Part shown: one piece after another, positions 1-8,062 of the stretch
How positions within the stretch are numbered: position 1 is the first letter of the stretch
How the letters are laid out: each line of letters opens with the position of its first letter
Made by a program: the position numbers and the translations under genes
Assembly (NCBI GenBank): GCA_913043815.1
Contig: CAJWNY010000029.1
Span: 1 to 34,742, forward strand
Origin: an uncultured Gammaproteobacteria bacterium
GTDB lineage: Bacteria; Pseudomonadota; Gammaproteobacteria; Pseudomonadales; Azotimanducaceae
Direction of reading: 5' to 3'
Length of the DNA stretch: 34,742 nt
Notes under the pieces: generated by a model
Database searches by the model: none
Seen by the model: the letters and a program-made list of their open reading frames with translations, nothing else
What the model was told of the DNA's origin: nothing

Positions 1-804
1 TCTGATCCGAGCAGGCCCAATGGGTCTTTCATGTTCCTAGGTCCAACCGGGGTAGGTAAGACCGAATTATGTAAGGCCATGGCCCAAGTACTGTTTGATA
101 GCGAAGAAGCGTTGGTTCGGCTGGACATGTCTGAGTTTATGGAAAAGCATTCTGTTGCACGGCTAATTGGTGCGCCGCCCGGTTACGTAGGTTACGAGCA
201 GGGTGGGTATTTGACAGAAGCCGTTCGGCGCCGGCCTTACTCTATGATTTTGTTGGATGAAATTGAAAAAGCCCACTCAGATGTGTTCAACATATTACTG
301 CAATTAATGGATGACGGGCGCTTGACGGACGGTCACGGGCGAACAGTAGATTTTAGTAACTGTGTTCTAGTGATGACTTCTAATCTAGGCTCTGAAGCTA
401 TACAGGCATTAACGGAAAGTGGCGATAATGAGCGCATTGAACCCACGGTTATGGGTATCGTCGCTCAGCATTTCAGGCCAGAATTTATCAATCGTATTGA
501 CGATATAGTGGTTTTTCAACCCTTGAGTCAGCAACAGATAGGCCGCATTGCTGATTTACAATTAGTCTCATTGAACAGTCGACTAGCAGAGCAAGGTTTA
601 AGTATTGAGCTAGATCGCGGTGCCACTGAAGCCATAGTGGCTGCGGGTTATGACCCTGTGTATGGTGCCCGACCATTAAAGCGTGCAATCCAAAAGATAA
701 TAGAAAACCCTTTGGCGGATGCGCTTTTGACTTTAGATCTAACGGATACCACGCAATTGCAGGGCACTTGGGAAGACGGTCATTTGGAGATTCGGCCAAT
801 TTAA
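1..804 (+). CDS. clpB: ClpB disaggregase, C-terminal part (5' end outside window)
   Basis: ClpB is the cytoplasmic Hsp100 AAA+ disaggregase that works with DnaK/DnaJ/GrpE to pull proteins out of aggregates. The frame is open from base 1, so the gene is cut by the window edge; 267 residues remain, covering most of the second nucleotide-binding domain and the C-terminal small domain. Visible motifs in order are Walker A GPTGVGKT, the pore loop GYVG, Walker [11 protein letters not shown], the sensor-1 stretch MTSNLGS, the arginine-finger region RPEFINRID and sensor-2 GARPLKR. All match E. coli ClpB closely, and the C-terminus ends where the family normally ends. The Met at position 31 is internal, not a start. 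Identity is certain; the start, M-domain and first ATPase domain cannot be judged. Confidence 0.97.
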   Translation, partial: SDPSRPNGSFMFLGPTGVGKTELCKAMAQVLFDSEEALVRLDMSEFMEKHSVARLIGAPPGYVGYEQGGYLTEAVRRRPYSMILLDEIEKAHSDVFNILLQLMDDGRLTDGHGRTVDFSNCVLVMTSNLGSEAIQALTESGDNERIEPTVMGIVAQHFRPEFINRIDDIVVFQPLSQQQIGRIADLQLVSLNSRLAEQGLSIELDRGATEAIVAAGYDPVYGARPLKRAIQKIIENPLADALLTLDLTDTTQLQGTWEDGHLEIRPI

Positions 805-808
805 GATG

Positions 809-844
809 TTGTATATTTATACAGTACTTGTTATACATACAGTA
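809..844 (+). promoter_or_regulatory. Extended -10 promoter predicting a leaderless transcript
   Basis: A sigma70-type promoter lies just after clpB: -35 TTGTAT (809-814), a 17-base spacer, and -10 TATACA (832-837) preceded by TG at 829-830 (extended -10). A start about 7 bases after the -10 falls on the A of the ATG at 844, so the mRNA would begin with its start codon. No Shine-Dalgarno precedes that ATG, which agrees. An inverted repeat, TGTATA/TATACA (810-823), overlaps the -35, and the octamer ATACAGTA occurs at 819-826 and again at 837-844, so a repressor site is possible. Inferred from sequence only. Confidence 0.5.
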
Positions 845-1890
845 TGGACGATGTAAAATCACAAATTGCGATGACAGAGGAGACGCTTCCTCTGTTTACA
901 GAGTCTTTGTTAAAAGACACTTCCCTTAAGGATTCTCGATATAACGAGCTTGTCGCTAATGAGTCTGTCCATGAAGAGGCCATACTCGAAGAGTCAGTAG
1001 GGCGGGATTGCGATGATATCGCCAGTTATGAGGTTCGCCCCGCTATTCCTACGTCGACAGAGCGCGACTTAAACTTCCTTAATGTTCGCCAAGCGGAATT
1101 GCCGTTGGTCCTGTCGTGGACTAATGAACCTGCTTCAGTTGAATATGTTGAGGTTAGTCGGTTAGAGATTCCAATTTCGAAGCATATTTCTATTTCTGAG
1201 CCTGACGTATTGAAACCGGCGGACGCGAATCATCAGGCGGTCGGCGGTCTCTCAGCTGCCCATGTAAAAACCACGATTCTTGAAGAGTCCAGCATAACTC
1301 ATGGTGAAAGCAACCTGCCGAATGCGGTTTCAAATAGCTTCGATAATGAAAATTCAGACGCGATGACAGTGCGGAGCATCAATAGAACAAAGCCAAGACC
1401 AACATCGGATATTAAAAATTCGGCTCGTCACCTAAAGGCGGCTATGACTTTGGCCTCATCCCTAGTGGGCGCTTTGCGGGCGGAAAAAGACTTTGCAGTA
1501 AAAATCGCTGCAGCTCCTAATGGAAAGTCTCAAGCGCTCAATTTGCGTCAACAATGTTTAGACGATTTGGGGGAATCCAGAAGGTTCGTTAAACGATCCA
1601 AAGAATCGTTGCTAGGCATAGCAAGGCAATCGCGAAATACTCTAGCCCGTAAGAATATGCACCAGCAAATAGGCTATCAACGACCATCGATCGGCTATTC
1701 AGCGTCTGTGGACTCAATTCAGTGCGACAATTTGGCACCGTTCAGCCTCTCGCTGGAGAAAAAAAATCGCGTTAATGTTAAGGAGAAGGAGCAGCAGAAG
1801 CGTAAGCAGACTGGCATTTTGATTTGTAGGCATTTGGTCGCCGCATTGCGTATTCAGGCTGCTCACGACCAAAAAGCTATTTCTAGCTAG
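844..1890 (+). CDS. Hypothetical protein with acidic N-half and basic C-half
   Basis: I do not recognise this 348-residue protein. Residues 1 to about 175 are acidic, rich in Glu, Asp, Ser and Thr and look largely disordered. Residues 176-348 are basic and more helical. Two similar stretches occur in the basic half: RHLKAAMTLASSLVGALRAE (195-214) and RHLVAALRIQAAHDQ (329-343), which look like a degenerate repeated helix. There is no signal peptide or membrane segment, so a cytoplasmic location is likely. It starts 40 bases after clpB and seems to have its own promoter. No Shine-Dalgarno precedes the ATG; an alternative ATG at 874 is no better. The length of the open frame supports real coding, but function is unknown. 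A nucleic-acid or protein-binding role is only a guess from charge. Confidence 0.6.
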   Translation: MDDVKSQIAMTEETLPLFTESLLKDTSLKDSRYNELVANESVHEEAILEESVGRDCDDIASYEVRPAIPTSTERDLNFLNVRQAELPLVLSWTNEPASVEYVEVSRLEIPISKHISISEPDVLKPADANHQAVGGLSAAHVKTTILEESSITHGESNLPNAVSNSFDNENSDAMTVRSINRTKPRPTSDIKNSARHLKAAMTLASSLVGALRAEKDFAVKIAAAPNGKSQALNLRQQCLDDLGESRRFVKRSKESLLGIARQSRNTLARKNMHQQIGYQRPSIGYSASVDSIQCDNLAPFSLSLEKKNRVNVKEKEQQKRKQTGILICRHLVAALRIQAAHDQKAISS

Positions 1891-2768
1891 TTTTTATTTA
1901 CGAGGAATACTCATTGAGAAATTAGCCGTCGGCTAAAACCTACTGTGCATCCATTTTTAATGGGGCGGTATATCATCAGTCAGGCCGAGGTCATGGGGCT
2001 TGGCGTGTAATGCATAGTTGGCACGTTAGGCTCGGAAAAATAGCGGTAGGTCAACTGCAGATCTAGCTCCAATAATGACAACCTTCTTGAAGTTCAGTGC
2101 TCTGATGAAAAGTTGGTTGCAACAATTTTCATAAAGCTACCTTATTCCTGCACGCTCTAGATCATAGCCCATAAAGCAACTAACCTAACTAGCCCCGATT
2201 TTTATAAGTGCAAATTTATGAATTGGTAGTGTCATGATCAAGACGTTTGCTTTGTCAGTAATATATCGACATTCGCGGCAATAGCATTTGGCGCAAATCA
2301 TCGGTTCGTTTTAGGCTGTTTAATGCATGGCCTCCCAGTAGTTCTTTTCTTTACTTTTATACTCTCAGTCCGAGAAATTGTCTGGCAGCTTGCCTAAACG
2401 GCTGTTGAGTGGCAAGCAATAAGTAGCGCCACAAAAGGTGAGTAATTCTCAATCCGACCTCAAATTTACGTCGATGAAGCCTTTAACAGAGCCCATTTTC
2501 AGGAAACGAAGGTGGTTGCTAGCTGTTAATTGGGATATTTTTTTTCTTTCGATACCAGTTATGATTGGTTTTCAATTTTTTCGGGCCTTGCGAAGTCTTC
2601 AGCATGCAATTCGTGCGGCTAGAAAATGTTGCTGACATTTTATTCTGAGTCTTATTAAATTGTTGGTTTGTTGCTGCCATTTTGCGCAAAGGTTTTTGCA
2701 TAGTTTTCTGAAGATTTTTTTAAAAACCTTGCGTCTTTAATTTTTTTACATTAACCGTGGAGAATTCG
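1891..2768. other. Long intergenic region, no convincing gene
   Basis: These 878 bases hold no convincing ORF and no tRNA or rRNA that I can recognise. Structure seen: a short palindrome TTAGCCG-T-CGGCTAA (1922-1936); an inverted repeat GCTTGCC (2388-2394) / GGCAAGC (2411-2417) with a 16-base loop; and a terminator-like hairpin at the right end, listed separately. A 65-codon GTG-started frame (2438-2635) has one hydrophobic stretch and basic flanks but no ribosome-binding site, so I did not call it. The region could hold a small RNA ending at 2733-2747, a long leader of the next gene, or remnants of a decayed gene. Confidence 0.5.
2685..2747 (+). terminator. Terminator- or attenuator-like hairpin before the PLP enzyme gene
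   Basis: The left arm CGCAAAGGTTTTT (2685-2697) pairs with AAAAACCTTGCG (2722-2733): 12 base pairs with one bulged A and a 24-base loop. A T-rich tail follows (TCTTTAATTTTTTT, 2734-2747). The hairpin ends 35 bases before the ATG at 2769, so it lies upstream of that gene, not after a known one. It may end an unannotated RNA from 1891-2684 or act as a leader attenuator. Confidence 0.5.
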
Positions 2769-3935
2769 ATGTCGTCAGAGTTAGCGTTGGCAAATATACG
2801 TGCCAAGCAGTTTGAAGCAACAACGTTGCCGAGGCCATATGAAGTAAAAGAATTGCCAACTCCAGCTTTGATCATAGATAAGCCGGCGTTAGAGGCAAAT
2901 ATTGCTAAAATGTCTGAGCATCTGACCAGACACGGTAAAGGCTTTAGACCACACGCCAAAACTCATAAGTGCCCGCTTATCTCGCGGATGCAAATAGAAG
3001 CAGGAGCGGTTGGTGTGTGTGCTGCAAAAGTCAGTGAAGCAGCGGCACTATTGCATGGAGGAGTATCTAGAATTCTTATAACTTCACCCATATCTACGCT
3101 AACGAAAGCGCAGATTCTGGATACGCTTTTATTGGGGCAAAAGGATATTCGCATTGTAGTGGATTCACTTCACGGCTTTGAATTACTCGCTAAAGCTATT
3201 TCGACAGATTCAACGCTTGGGATATTGGTGGATTTAGACGTTTCAATGGGCCGTACCGGTACCCGAGACAATGATTTGCTTTTGGCGCTCGTTGAGCGCA
3301 TTGAAAAGGATGACAGATTTTATTTTTCTGGAGTCCAACACTACGCCGGGCACTTGATGCATTTGGCTGATTTTGACAAGCGCCGGGAGAAATCTTTGAG
3401 TTCTTGGCAGCGTTTGGAAGATAAATTTTTGTTGCTCGAAAAAAACGGTATTAATGTCGATGTCGTGACCGGTGGTGGTACCGGTACTTATGACATTGAT
3501 GTGGATGTCGCTAGAATGACCGACCTCCAAGTAGGTAGTTACATATTTATGGATGAAGAGTATCGAGCCATTGGTAGTGCCCAAGGCGACCGCTTTAATG
3601 AATTTGAACTCTCTTTAAGTGTGGCTTGTACGACGATAAGCCAGCCGCAGAATGCCACCATTACGGTTGATGGTGGCTATAAGGCTTTTGCTTCAGATAG
3701 CGTCAATCCGGTTTGTGATGATATTCCTGATGTTCAGTTTCGTTTTGCGGGCGACGAGCATGGCGTGTTGATTCTCGCCGAGGGTCAACAAGAAATTCAG
3801 TTAGGGCAAGTTATTCGTTTCGCTACACCGCACTGCGACCCAACGGTAAATCTGCACGAATATTATTGGGTAATGGAAGCAGATGGGTTGGTTCATAGCT
3901 GCTGGCCAATAACTGCTCGCGGTTGTTCTTGGTAA
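2769..3935 (+). CDS. D-threonine aldolase / D-serine dehydratase-like PLP enzyme
   Basis: This is a fold-III, alanine-racemase-like PLP enzyme of the DSD1/low-specificity D-threonine aldolase family, which cleaves D-3-hydroxy amino acids or dehydrates D-serine. The N-terminal barrel carries the PLP lysine in RPHAKTHK (Lys64). A glycine-rich phosphate-binding stretch, TGGGTGTY, follows, and the C-terminal domain has the metal-binding pair HCDP (His355, Cys356) typical of the zinc/manganese-dependent members. Length (388 aa) is normal. I chose ATG 2769 because GGAG at 2759-2762 sits 6 bases upstream; an in-frame GTG at 2757 lies inside that ribosome-binding site. No signal peptide is seen. Substrate choice between D-Thr and D-Ser cannot be read from sequence. 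It precedes exbB by only 48 bases but is not functionally linked to that envelope operon in an obvious way. Confidence 0.85.
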   Translation: MSSELALANIRAKQFEATTLPRPYEVKELPTPALIIDKPALEANIAKMSEHLTRHGKGFRPHAKTHKCPLISRMQIEAGAVGVCAAKVSEAAALLHGGVSRILITSPISTLTKAQILDTLLLGQKDIRIVVDSLHGFELLAKAISTDSTLGILVDLDVSMGRTGTRDNDLLLALVERIEKDDRFYFSGVQHYAGHLMHLADFDKRREKSLSSWQRLEDKFLLLEKNGINVDVVTGGGTGTYDIDVDVARMTDLQVGSYIFMDEEYRAIGSAQGDRFNEFELSLSVACTTISQPQNATITVDGGYKAFASDSVNPVCDDIPDVQFRFAGDEHGVLILAEGQQEIQLGQVIRFATPHCDPTVNLHEYYWVMEADGLVHSCWPITARGCSW

Positions 3936-3983
3936 CCGCTTACGGTTGAGTTTTCAATTAGTTAAAAGGGGTTGGTTCACTTC

Positions 3984-4601
3984 ATGCTGGATATAGTTAT
4001 AACAGGCGGCTGGTTGATGTTGCCTATCCTTCTTTGTAGCGTAGTAGTTGGTGCTATTTGCTTGGAGCGGTGGTGGACGTTGCGGCGTGAAGACGTCCTA
4101 CCTGCAGAATTGCTCAGCCAATTGCAGAGTACGCAAACTTGGTCCAGTGATAGCAAAGCGTTAGCTGATCTAGCCGTCGCCTCGCCTTTGGGTTACGTAA
4201 TTGCGGCAGGTTTAAATGGTATCGACCTGCAGACAGAAGCTTTTCAGAGGGTTATACAGTCGACCATAGATAATGTCGCGCATGAGCTTGAACGGTACTT
4301 AACTTTAGTGGGCATCATTGCCTCTATCACTCCCTTGATGGGTATTTTGGGTACGGTCTTTGGCATGATCGACGTCTTTAGCACTTTAGTCTCTGCGGGT
4401 CAGGGAGATGCAAAAGTTCTGGCCGGCGGTATATCTACGGCTCTGGTTACAAGTGCTGCTGGGTTGTCAGTGGCTATCCCGGCTCTGATAGCGCACCGAT
4501 ACTTTTTGCGCAAAGTAGATGAGTTGATCTTGGAAATCGACAGCACAAGTCAACGATTTTTTGACCGTTTGCGGGTTGACGTCAGTGCAGACTCTCATTG
4601 A
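3984..4601 (+). CDS. exbB: ExbB/TolQ/MotA-type proton channel protein
   Basis: Inner-membrane proton-channel subunit of the ExbB/TolQ family, which with ExbD turns proton-motive force into movement of a TonB-like partner. At 205 aa it has the three expected membrane segments: about residues 5-25, then the pair starting at LTLVGIIASITPLMGILG and GGISTALVTSAAGLSVAIP, the conserved family core. I chose ATG 3984; an in-frame TTG at 3972 immediately follows the GGGG at 3968-3971 and so has no room for a ribosome-binding site. Gene order exbB-exbD-lpxK-kdsB is also found in Pseudomonas (PA2983-PA2979), which suggests an envelope or LPS-linked role for this copy instead of classical iron uptake. No tonB lies in the window. 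Confidence 0.88.
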   Translation: MLDIVITGGWLMLPILLCSVVVGAICLERWWTLRREDVLPAELLSQLQSTQTWSSDSKALADLAVASPLGYVIAAGLNGIDLQTEAFQRVIQSTIDNVAHELERYLTLVGIIASITPLMGILGTVFGMIDVFSTLVSAGQGDAKVLAGGISTALVTSAAGLSVAIPALIAHRYFLRKVDELILEIDSTSQRFFDRLRVDVSADSH

Positions 4602-4696
4602 TGGAAATCTGGGCAGCGGCTTTTTTAACAACCTTAGCAACACCTGCTGGATTACGTCTTCGTGCGCGTTATCGGCTGGTTTTAACGTACTCATAA
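4601..4696 (+). CDS. 31-codon ORF coupling exbB to exbD
   Basis: A short ORF starts at ATG 4601, overlapping the exbB stop as TGATG, and ends at TAA 4694-4696, one base before the exbD start TTG. Its N-terminus reads MEIWAAAFLTTLATPAG, followed by an Arg/Leu-rich tail. It has no Shine-Dalgarno of its own and would depend on ribosomes that finish exbB. I recognise no family. Its exact fit between two genes suggests a translational relay, but it could also be chance or the trace of an indel. Confidence 0.4.
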   Translation: MEIWAAAFLTTLATPAGLRLRARYRLVLTYS

Positions 4697-4697
4697 T

Positions 4698-5138
4698 TTG
4701 AAGCGCTCAAGGGCCAGTCGCCGCGAAGCGACAGTAGAGTTAACGCCGCTAATAGATGTAGTTTTTTTGCTGCTCATATTTTTTATGGTGTCTACTAGCT
4801 TTGTGCAAAAACAAGCGTTAAACGTTGAACTTCCTCAAGCTAATGGCGAGGCTCAGGCTAGCCAAGACTTGTATATAGACATCCTAGTGCTACAAAACGG
4901 GCGCTTCGAAATAGAGGGTACGGGCGTTGCTGATGCATCATTACAGGGCCTAGCTAAAATCCTTCAAACTGTCATCGAAAAAAAATCAGCGCTCAGCACA
5001 ACTTTACCTGTAGTCATTAGCGCCGATGCAGGCGCGACTCACCAGTCTGTAGTAAGAGTTATGGATGCCTGTGCACAGGTAGGATTAACTCAAATTAGTC
5101 TGGCTACACAGCCAATATTAGAAACCCGTAAGGAATAG
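4698..5138 (+). CDS. exbD: ExbD/TolR family protein
   Basis: Single-pass inner-membrane partner of ExbB, with the C-terminal domain in the periplasm (146 aa). A basic N-terminus (KRSRASRR) is followed by VELTPLIDVVFLLLIFFMVS, where the Asp of LIDVVFLLL is the conserved membrane aspartate needed for proton use. The start is a TTG: an in-frame stop (4683-4685) lies just upstream, no ATG or GTG occurs between it and the membrane segment, and no Shine-Dalgarno is visible. Translation therefore probably depends on the short ORF that ends one base earlier. The N-terminus from TTG matches the family's usual length. The stop lies 9 bases before the next gene. Confidence 0.9.
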   Translation: MKRSRASRREATVELTPLIDVVFLLLIFFMVSTSFVQKQALNVELPQANGEAQASQDLYIDILVLQNGRFEIEGTGVADASLQGLAKILQTVIEKKSALSTTLPVVISADAGATHQSVVRVMDACAQVGLTQISLATQPILETRKE

Positions 5139-5147
5139 GCTACATTT

Positions 5148-8060
5148 ATGGCTCAACCAGCTATAGCGAAACCATCGGATTGGCAAACTTATCGGCGATT
5201 GTTGCGATATGTGGGGCGATATTGGTTCATCATGACATTCTCTGTAGTAGCCTTTTTGTTTGCCGCAGGGGCTGAAGCTTATTTCGTTAAACTTTTTGGT
5301 GAATTGATTGATCAGTGGGATGACCTCAAAGTTAGGGCCGCTGCATCTATACCTGCCATGATGGTGGCGGTGACCCTAGTGCGAGCTGTTGGCACGATTG
5401 TCGGTGAGGCGGCTATGGCGCGCATATCTTTTGGCGTTGTGTATAACCTGCGAGAAGAGTTATTTGCTCAGGTTTTGAAGCTACCTAGTCGCTATTTTGA
5501 TAACGAATCACAAGGGCACATAGTTTCCCGCATTACTTTTACGGTCACACAACTAAGAGATACCGGTACCGAGGCGTTGCGTTCACTTATTCAAGACGGC
5601 GTTAAGGTTGTTGCTTATCTCGGTTTGATGATTTTTCAAAGCTGGCAGCTAACGTTGCTGTTTATTGCTACTGCGCCAGTTTTGGCGTTGGTCGTGGTGT
5701 TCGCAAGCAGTCGATTTCGGAAAATTAGTCGACGTATTCAACACTCAATGGGCGATGTCACTCATGTGGCATCCGAAGCCGTAAACGGTTATCGGGTGGT
5801 AAAGGTCTTTGGCGGCAATTCGCATGAAGAGCAAAGGTTTTTAGGTGCAAATAAAGTTAACCGTCAACAAAACCTCAAGATGGCGGTGACTCGTGTCCTA
5901 AGTTCTCAGATAAACGAAACTATTATCGCCACTGCTTTGTGTGGTTTGATCATTATGCTTTACCGTCCGGAAATTGGCGGTAGTTTGACTAGCGGCGAAG
6001 CCGTGACTTTTCTTGTGCTTGCCGGCATGTTGGGTAAGCCCATTCGCAAACTCTCCGAAGTTAATGCGAAGTTGCAGCGCGGTTTTGCCGCGGCGGAAGA
6101 CATATTTGCACAATTGGATTCGCCCATTGAAGTGGATGGCGGTACTTATACTGTGGAAAAGGCTAAAGGCGCATTGAATTTCGATGACGTTGATTTTGCT
6201 TATAGCGAAGAAGGACCTAGTGTGCTCAGTAAAATTTGTCTGAACATTCAGCCAGGGCAAAGCATAGCGTTAGTAGGTAGGTCGGGGAGCGGTAAATCGA
6301 CGTTGGCTAGTTTGTTGCCGCGGTTTTATGAAATAGGCGGCGGTTGCATAACTTTGGACGGTGTCGACCTACGAAATTATGAGATGAACTGTTTAAGGAA
6401 ACAGATCTCTGTGGTGAATCAACAAGTCACGCTCTTTAATGATACGTTGCGAAATAACGTTGCTTATGGCGACGCTAAGGACGCATCAGGTTATGAAATT
6501 CAAATGGCGTTGGAGCGCGCCTACGCCAGTGAATTTATTGATAAACTTCCAGACGGCATTGATACGGTAGTTGGGGATGACGGCGTTTTGCTCTCTGGCG
6601 GGCAAAGGCAGCGTATAGCCATAGCTAGAGCGCTGTTGAAAGATTCGCCTATTCTAATTATGGATGAGGCTACATCTGCTCTTGACAATGAATCAGAGAA
6701 ATATATTCAGGCCGCGTTAAAAGAGGTTATGAGGGGCCGAACCACGCTGGTTATTGCTCACCGGTTATCAACAGTTGAATCAGCGGACGTGATCGTTGTG
6801 CTGGATCAAGGGCAGGTTGTTGAACAGGGCGATCATAAGTCATTGTTGAATCTTGGTGGGCACTATGCGGAACTTCATGCTGCACAGTTTCAAGATGAGC
6901 CTAAGTCGGAGGGGAAGTTGTCAGTGACTGGTGATTCTCAGACAATAAATTTTACCAATACTAAAAGTATGGCGAAGGTTAACTCCTTTATTGACCGTTC
7001 AGCTAATATTTTGAATCAGGCTTGGTACAGCAATGCGCGTTGGCCGGGTGTTTTAAGACCCCTGTCTTGGCTATACGGTTGGATTAGTCAGCGTCGCGCG
7101 AATGTTTATCGATCAGGCGATAAATTACCGGGCCGTACCTCTTTGCCGGTTATTGTGGTAGGTAACATAACTGCTGGAGGAACGGGTAAAACTCCCTTGG
7201 TCATATGGTTGGTTGAAGAATTGCGACGCAGTGGGTTCAGTCCTGGAATCGTGTCTAGAGGTTACAAAGGTAGTCTTAGCCGCAAAGGCGGACTCGTTCC
7301 TTCACACGCAGACCCGTTGCACTATGGCGACGAGGGCGTGTTACTGAAGAACAGATTAAATTGCCCTGTAGCAATTGGCGTGGACAGGATGAAAGCAATC
7401 ACGCATTTACAGATCGCAAATTGTGACATTGTGATTTCAGATGATGGTTTGCAACATCATGCAATGGGTCGCGACATTGAGATTGTTGTTATAGATGGGG
7501 CGCGCGGGATAGGTAATGGGCTATTGTTACCAGCCGGGCCTTTGAGAGAATCCGTAAGTCGGTTAGCTGAAGTCGACCTCGTAATTTCCAACGGTCGTGC
7601 ATCAGGCCTCGTTATTAACGAAATTGTTATGCACCCTAAAGTCCGATATTTCAGAAGCCTAGCGGATGGTCGCCACTTGACCGCGGCAGAATTTTTACAG
7701 AAAAATAGCGCTGTCCATGCCGTTTGTGGTATCGGAAACCCAAGTCGTTTCTTCTCTACTTTGTCTGGATTAGGTTTTTTAGTAGAGCCCGAGGCCTACA
7801 GCGATCATCATTTATTTACTGGTGAAGAGATTCAATTTTTCGACGCGATGACTGTGGTATGTACGGAGAAAGATGCCACGAAATTAGTTCAGTTGGATAT
7901 TGATTTGACCAAAGTTTGGTCATTGGATATTGATGTTGTGTTCGATCACGATATCGCTAGTACTCTGGCCGCTACACTGACCGAGCGTGGTATAGCGCCA
8001 CTCTCGCCAATGAATGAGCATGACAACAATATCGGCGAGCCCGCTTCGGTTGGAGCTTAG
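5148..8060 (+). CDS. msbA-lpxK: MsbA-LpxK fusion: lipid A exporter joined to lipid A 4'-kinase
   Basis: One uninterrupted 970-residue frame encodes two lipid A proteins. Residues 1 to about 580 are a complete MsbA: six membrane segments, Walker A GRSGSGKS (377-384), signature LSGGQ (482-486), Walker B ILIMDEATSALD (D506, E507) and H-loop His538. MsbA flips core-lipid A across the inner membrane. A Ser/Thr/Lys-rich linker (about 582-607) follows, then a complete LpxK (608-970): the amphipathic start found in LpxK, P-loop VGNITAGGTGKTP (671-683), DDGLQHH (765-771) and TEKDATKL (907-914). LpxK phosphorylates the 4' position of the lipid A precursor on the cytoplasmic face. I read the codons across the join and found no stop. 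An internal ATG (6969, Met608) sits where a free LpxK would start but has no clear ribosome-binding site. kdsB follows after 2 bases. A sequencing error that removed a stop is the main alternative. Confidence 0.93.
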   Translation: MAQPAIAKPSDWQTYRRLLRYVGRYWFIMTFSVVAFLFAAGAEAYFVKLFGELIDQWDDLKVRAAASIPAMMVAVTLVRAVGTIVGEAAMARISFGVVYNLREELFAQVLKLPSRYFDNESQGHIVSRITFTVTQLRDTGTEALRSLIQDGVKVVAYLGLMIFQSWQLTLLFIATAPVLALVVVFASSRFRKISRRIQHSMGDVTHVASEAVNGYRVVKVFGGNSHEEQRFLGANKVNRQQNLKMAVTRVLSSQINETIIATALCGLIIMLYRPEIGGSLTSGEAVTFLVLAGMLGKPIRKLSEVNAKLQRGFAAAEDIFAQLDSPIEVDGGTYTVEKAKGALNFDDVDFAYSEEGPSVLSKICLNIQPGQSIALVGRSGSGKSTLASLLPRFYEIGGGCITLDGVDLRNYEMNCLRKQISVVNQQVTLFNDTLRNNVAYGDAKDASGYEIQMALERAYASEFIDKLPDGIDTVVGDDGVLLSGGQRQRIAIARALLKDSPILIMDEATSALDNESEKYIQAALKEVMRGRTTLVIAHRLSTVESADVIVVLDQGQVVEQGDHKSLLNLGGHYAELHAAQFQDEPKSEGKLSVTGDSQTINFTNTKSMAKVNSFIDRSANILNQAWYSNARWPGVLRPLSWLYGWISQRRANVYRSGDKLPGRTSLPVIVVGNITAGGTGKTPLVIWLVEELRRSGFSPGIVSRGYKGSLSRKGGLVPSHADPLHYGDEGVLLKNRLNCPVAIGVDRMKAITHLQIANCDIVISDDGLQHHAMGRDIEIVVIDGARGIGNGLLLPAGPLRESVSRLAEVDLVISNGRASGLVINEIVMHPKVRYFRSLADGRHLTAAEFLQKNSAVHAVCGIGNPSRFFSTLSGLGFLVEPEAYSDHHLFTGEEIQFFDAMTVVCTEKDATKLVQLDIDLTKVWSLDIDVVFDHDIASTLAATLTERGIAPLSPMNEHDNNIGEPASVGA

Positions 8061-8062
8061 TC

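Noticed and set aside
488-862. 124-codon reverse frame over the clpB end
   Set aside because: It is antisense to a certain clpB reading frame and shows no recognisable motif.
1922-1936. TTAGCCG/CGGCTAA palindrome as terminator of the hypothetical gene
   Set aside because: The loop is too short for the full stem and no T-run follows on either strand.
2438-2635. 65-codon frame with a hydrophobic stretch
   Set aside because: GTG start without Shine-Dalgarno and no recognised family; could be chance in AT-rich DNA.
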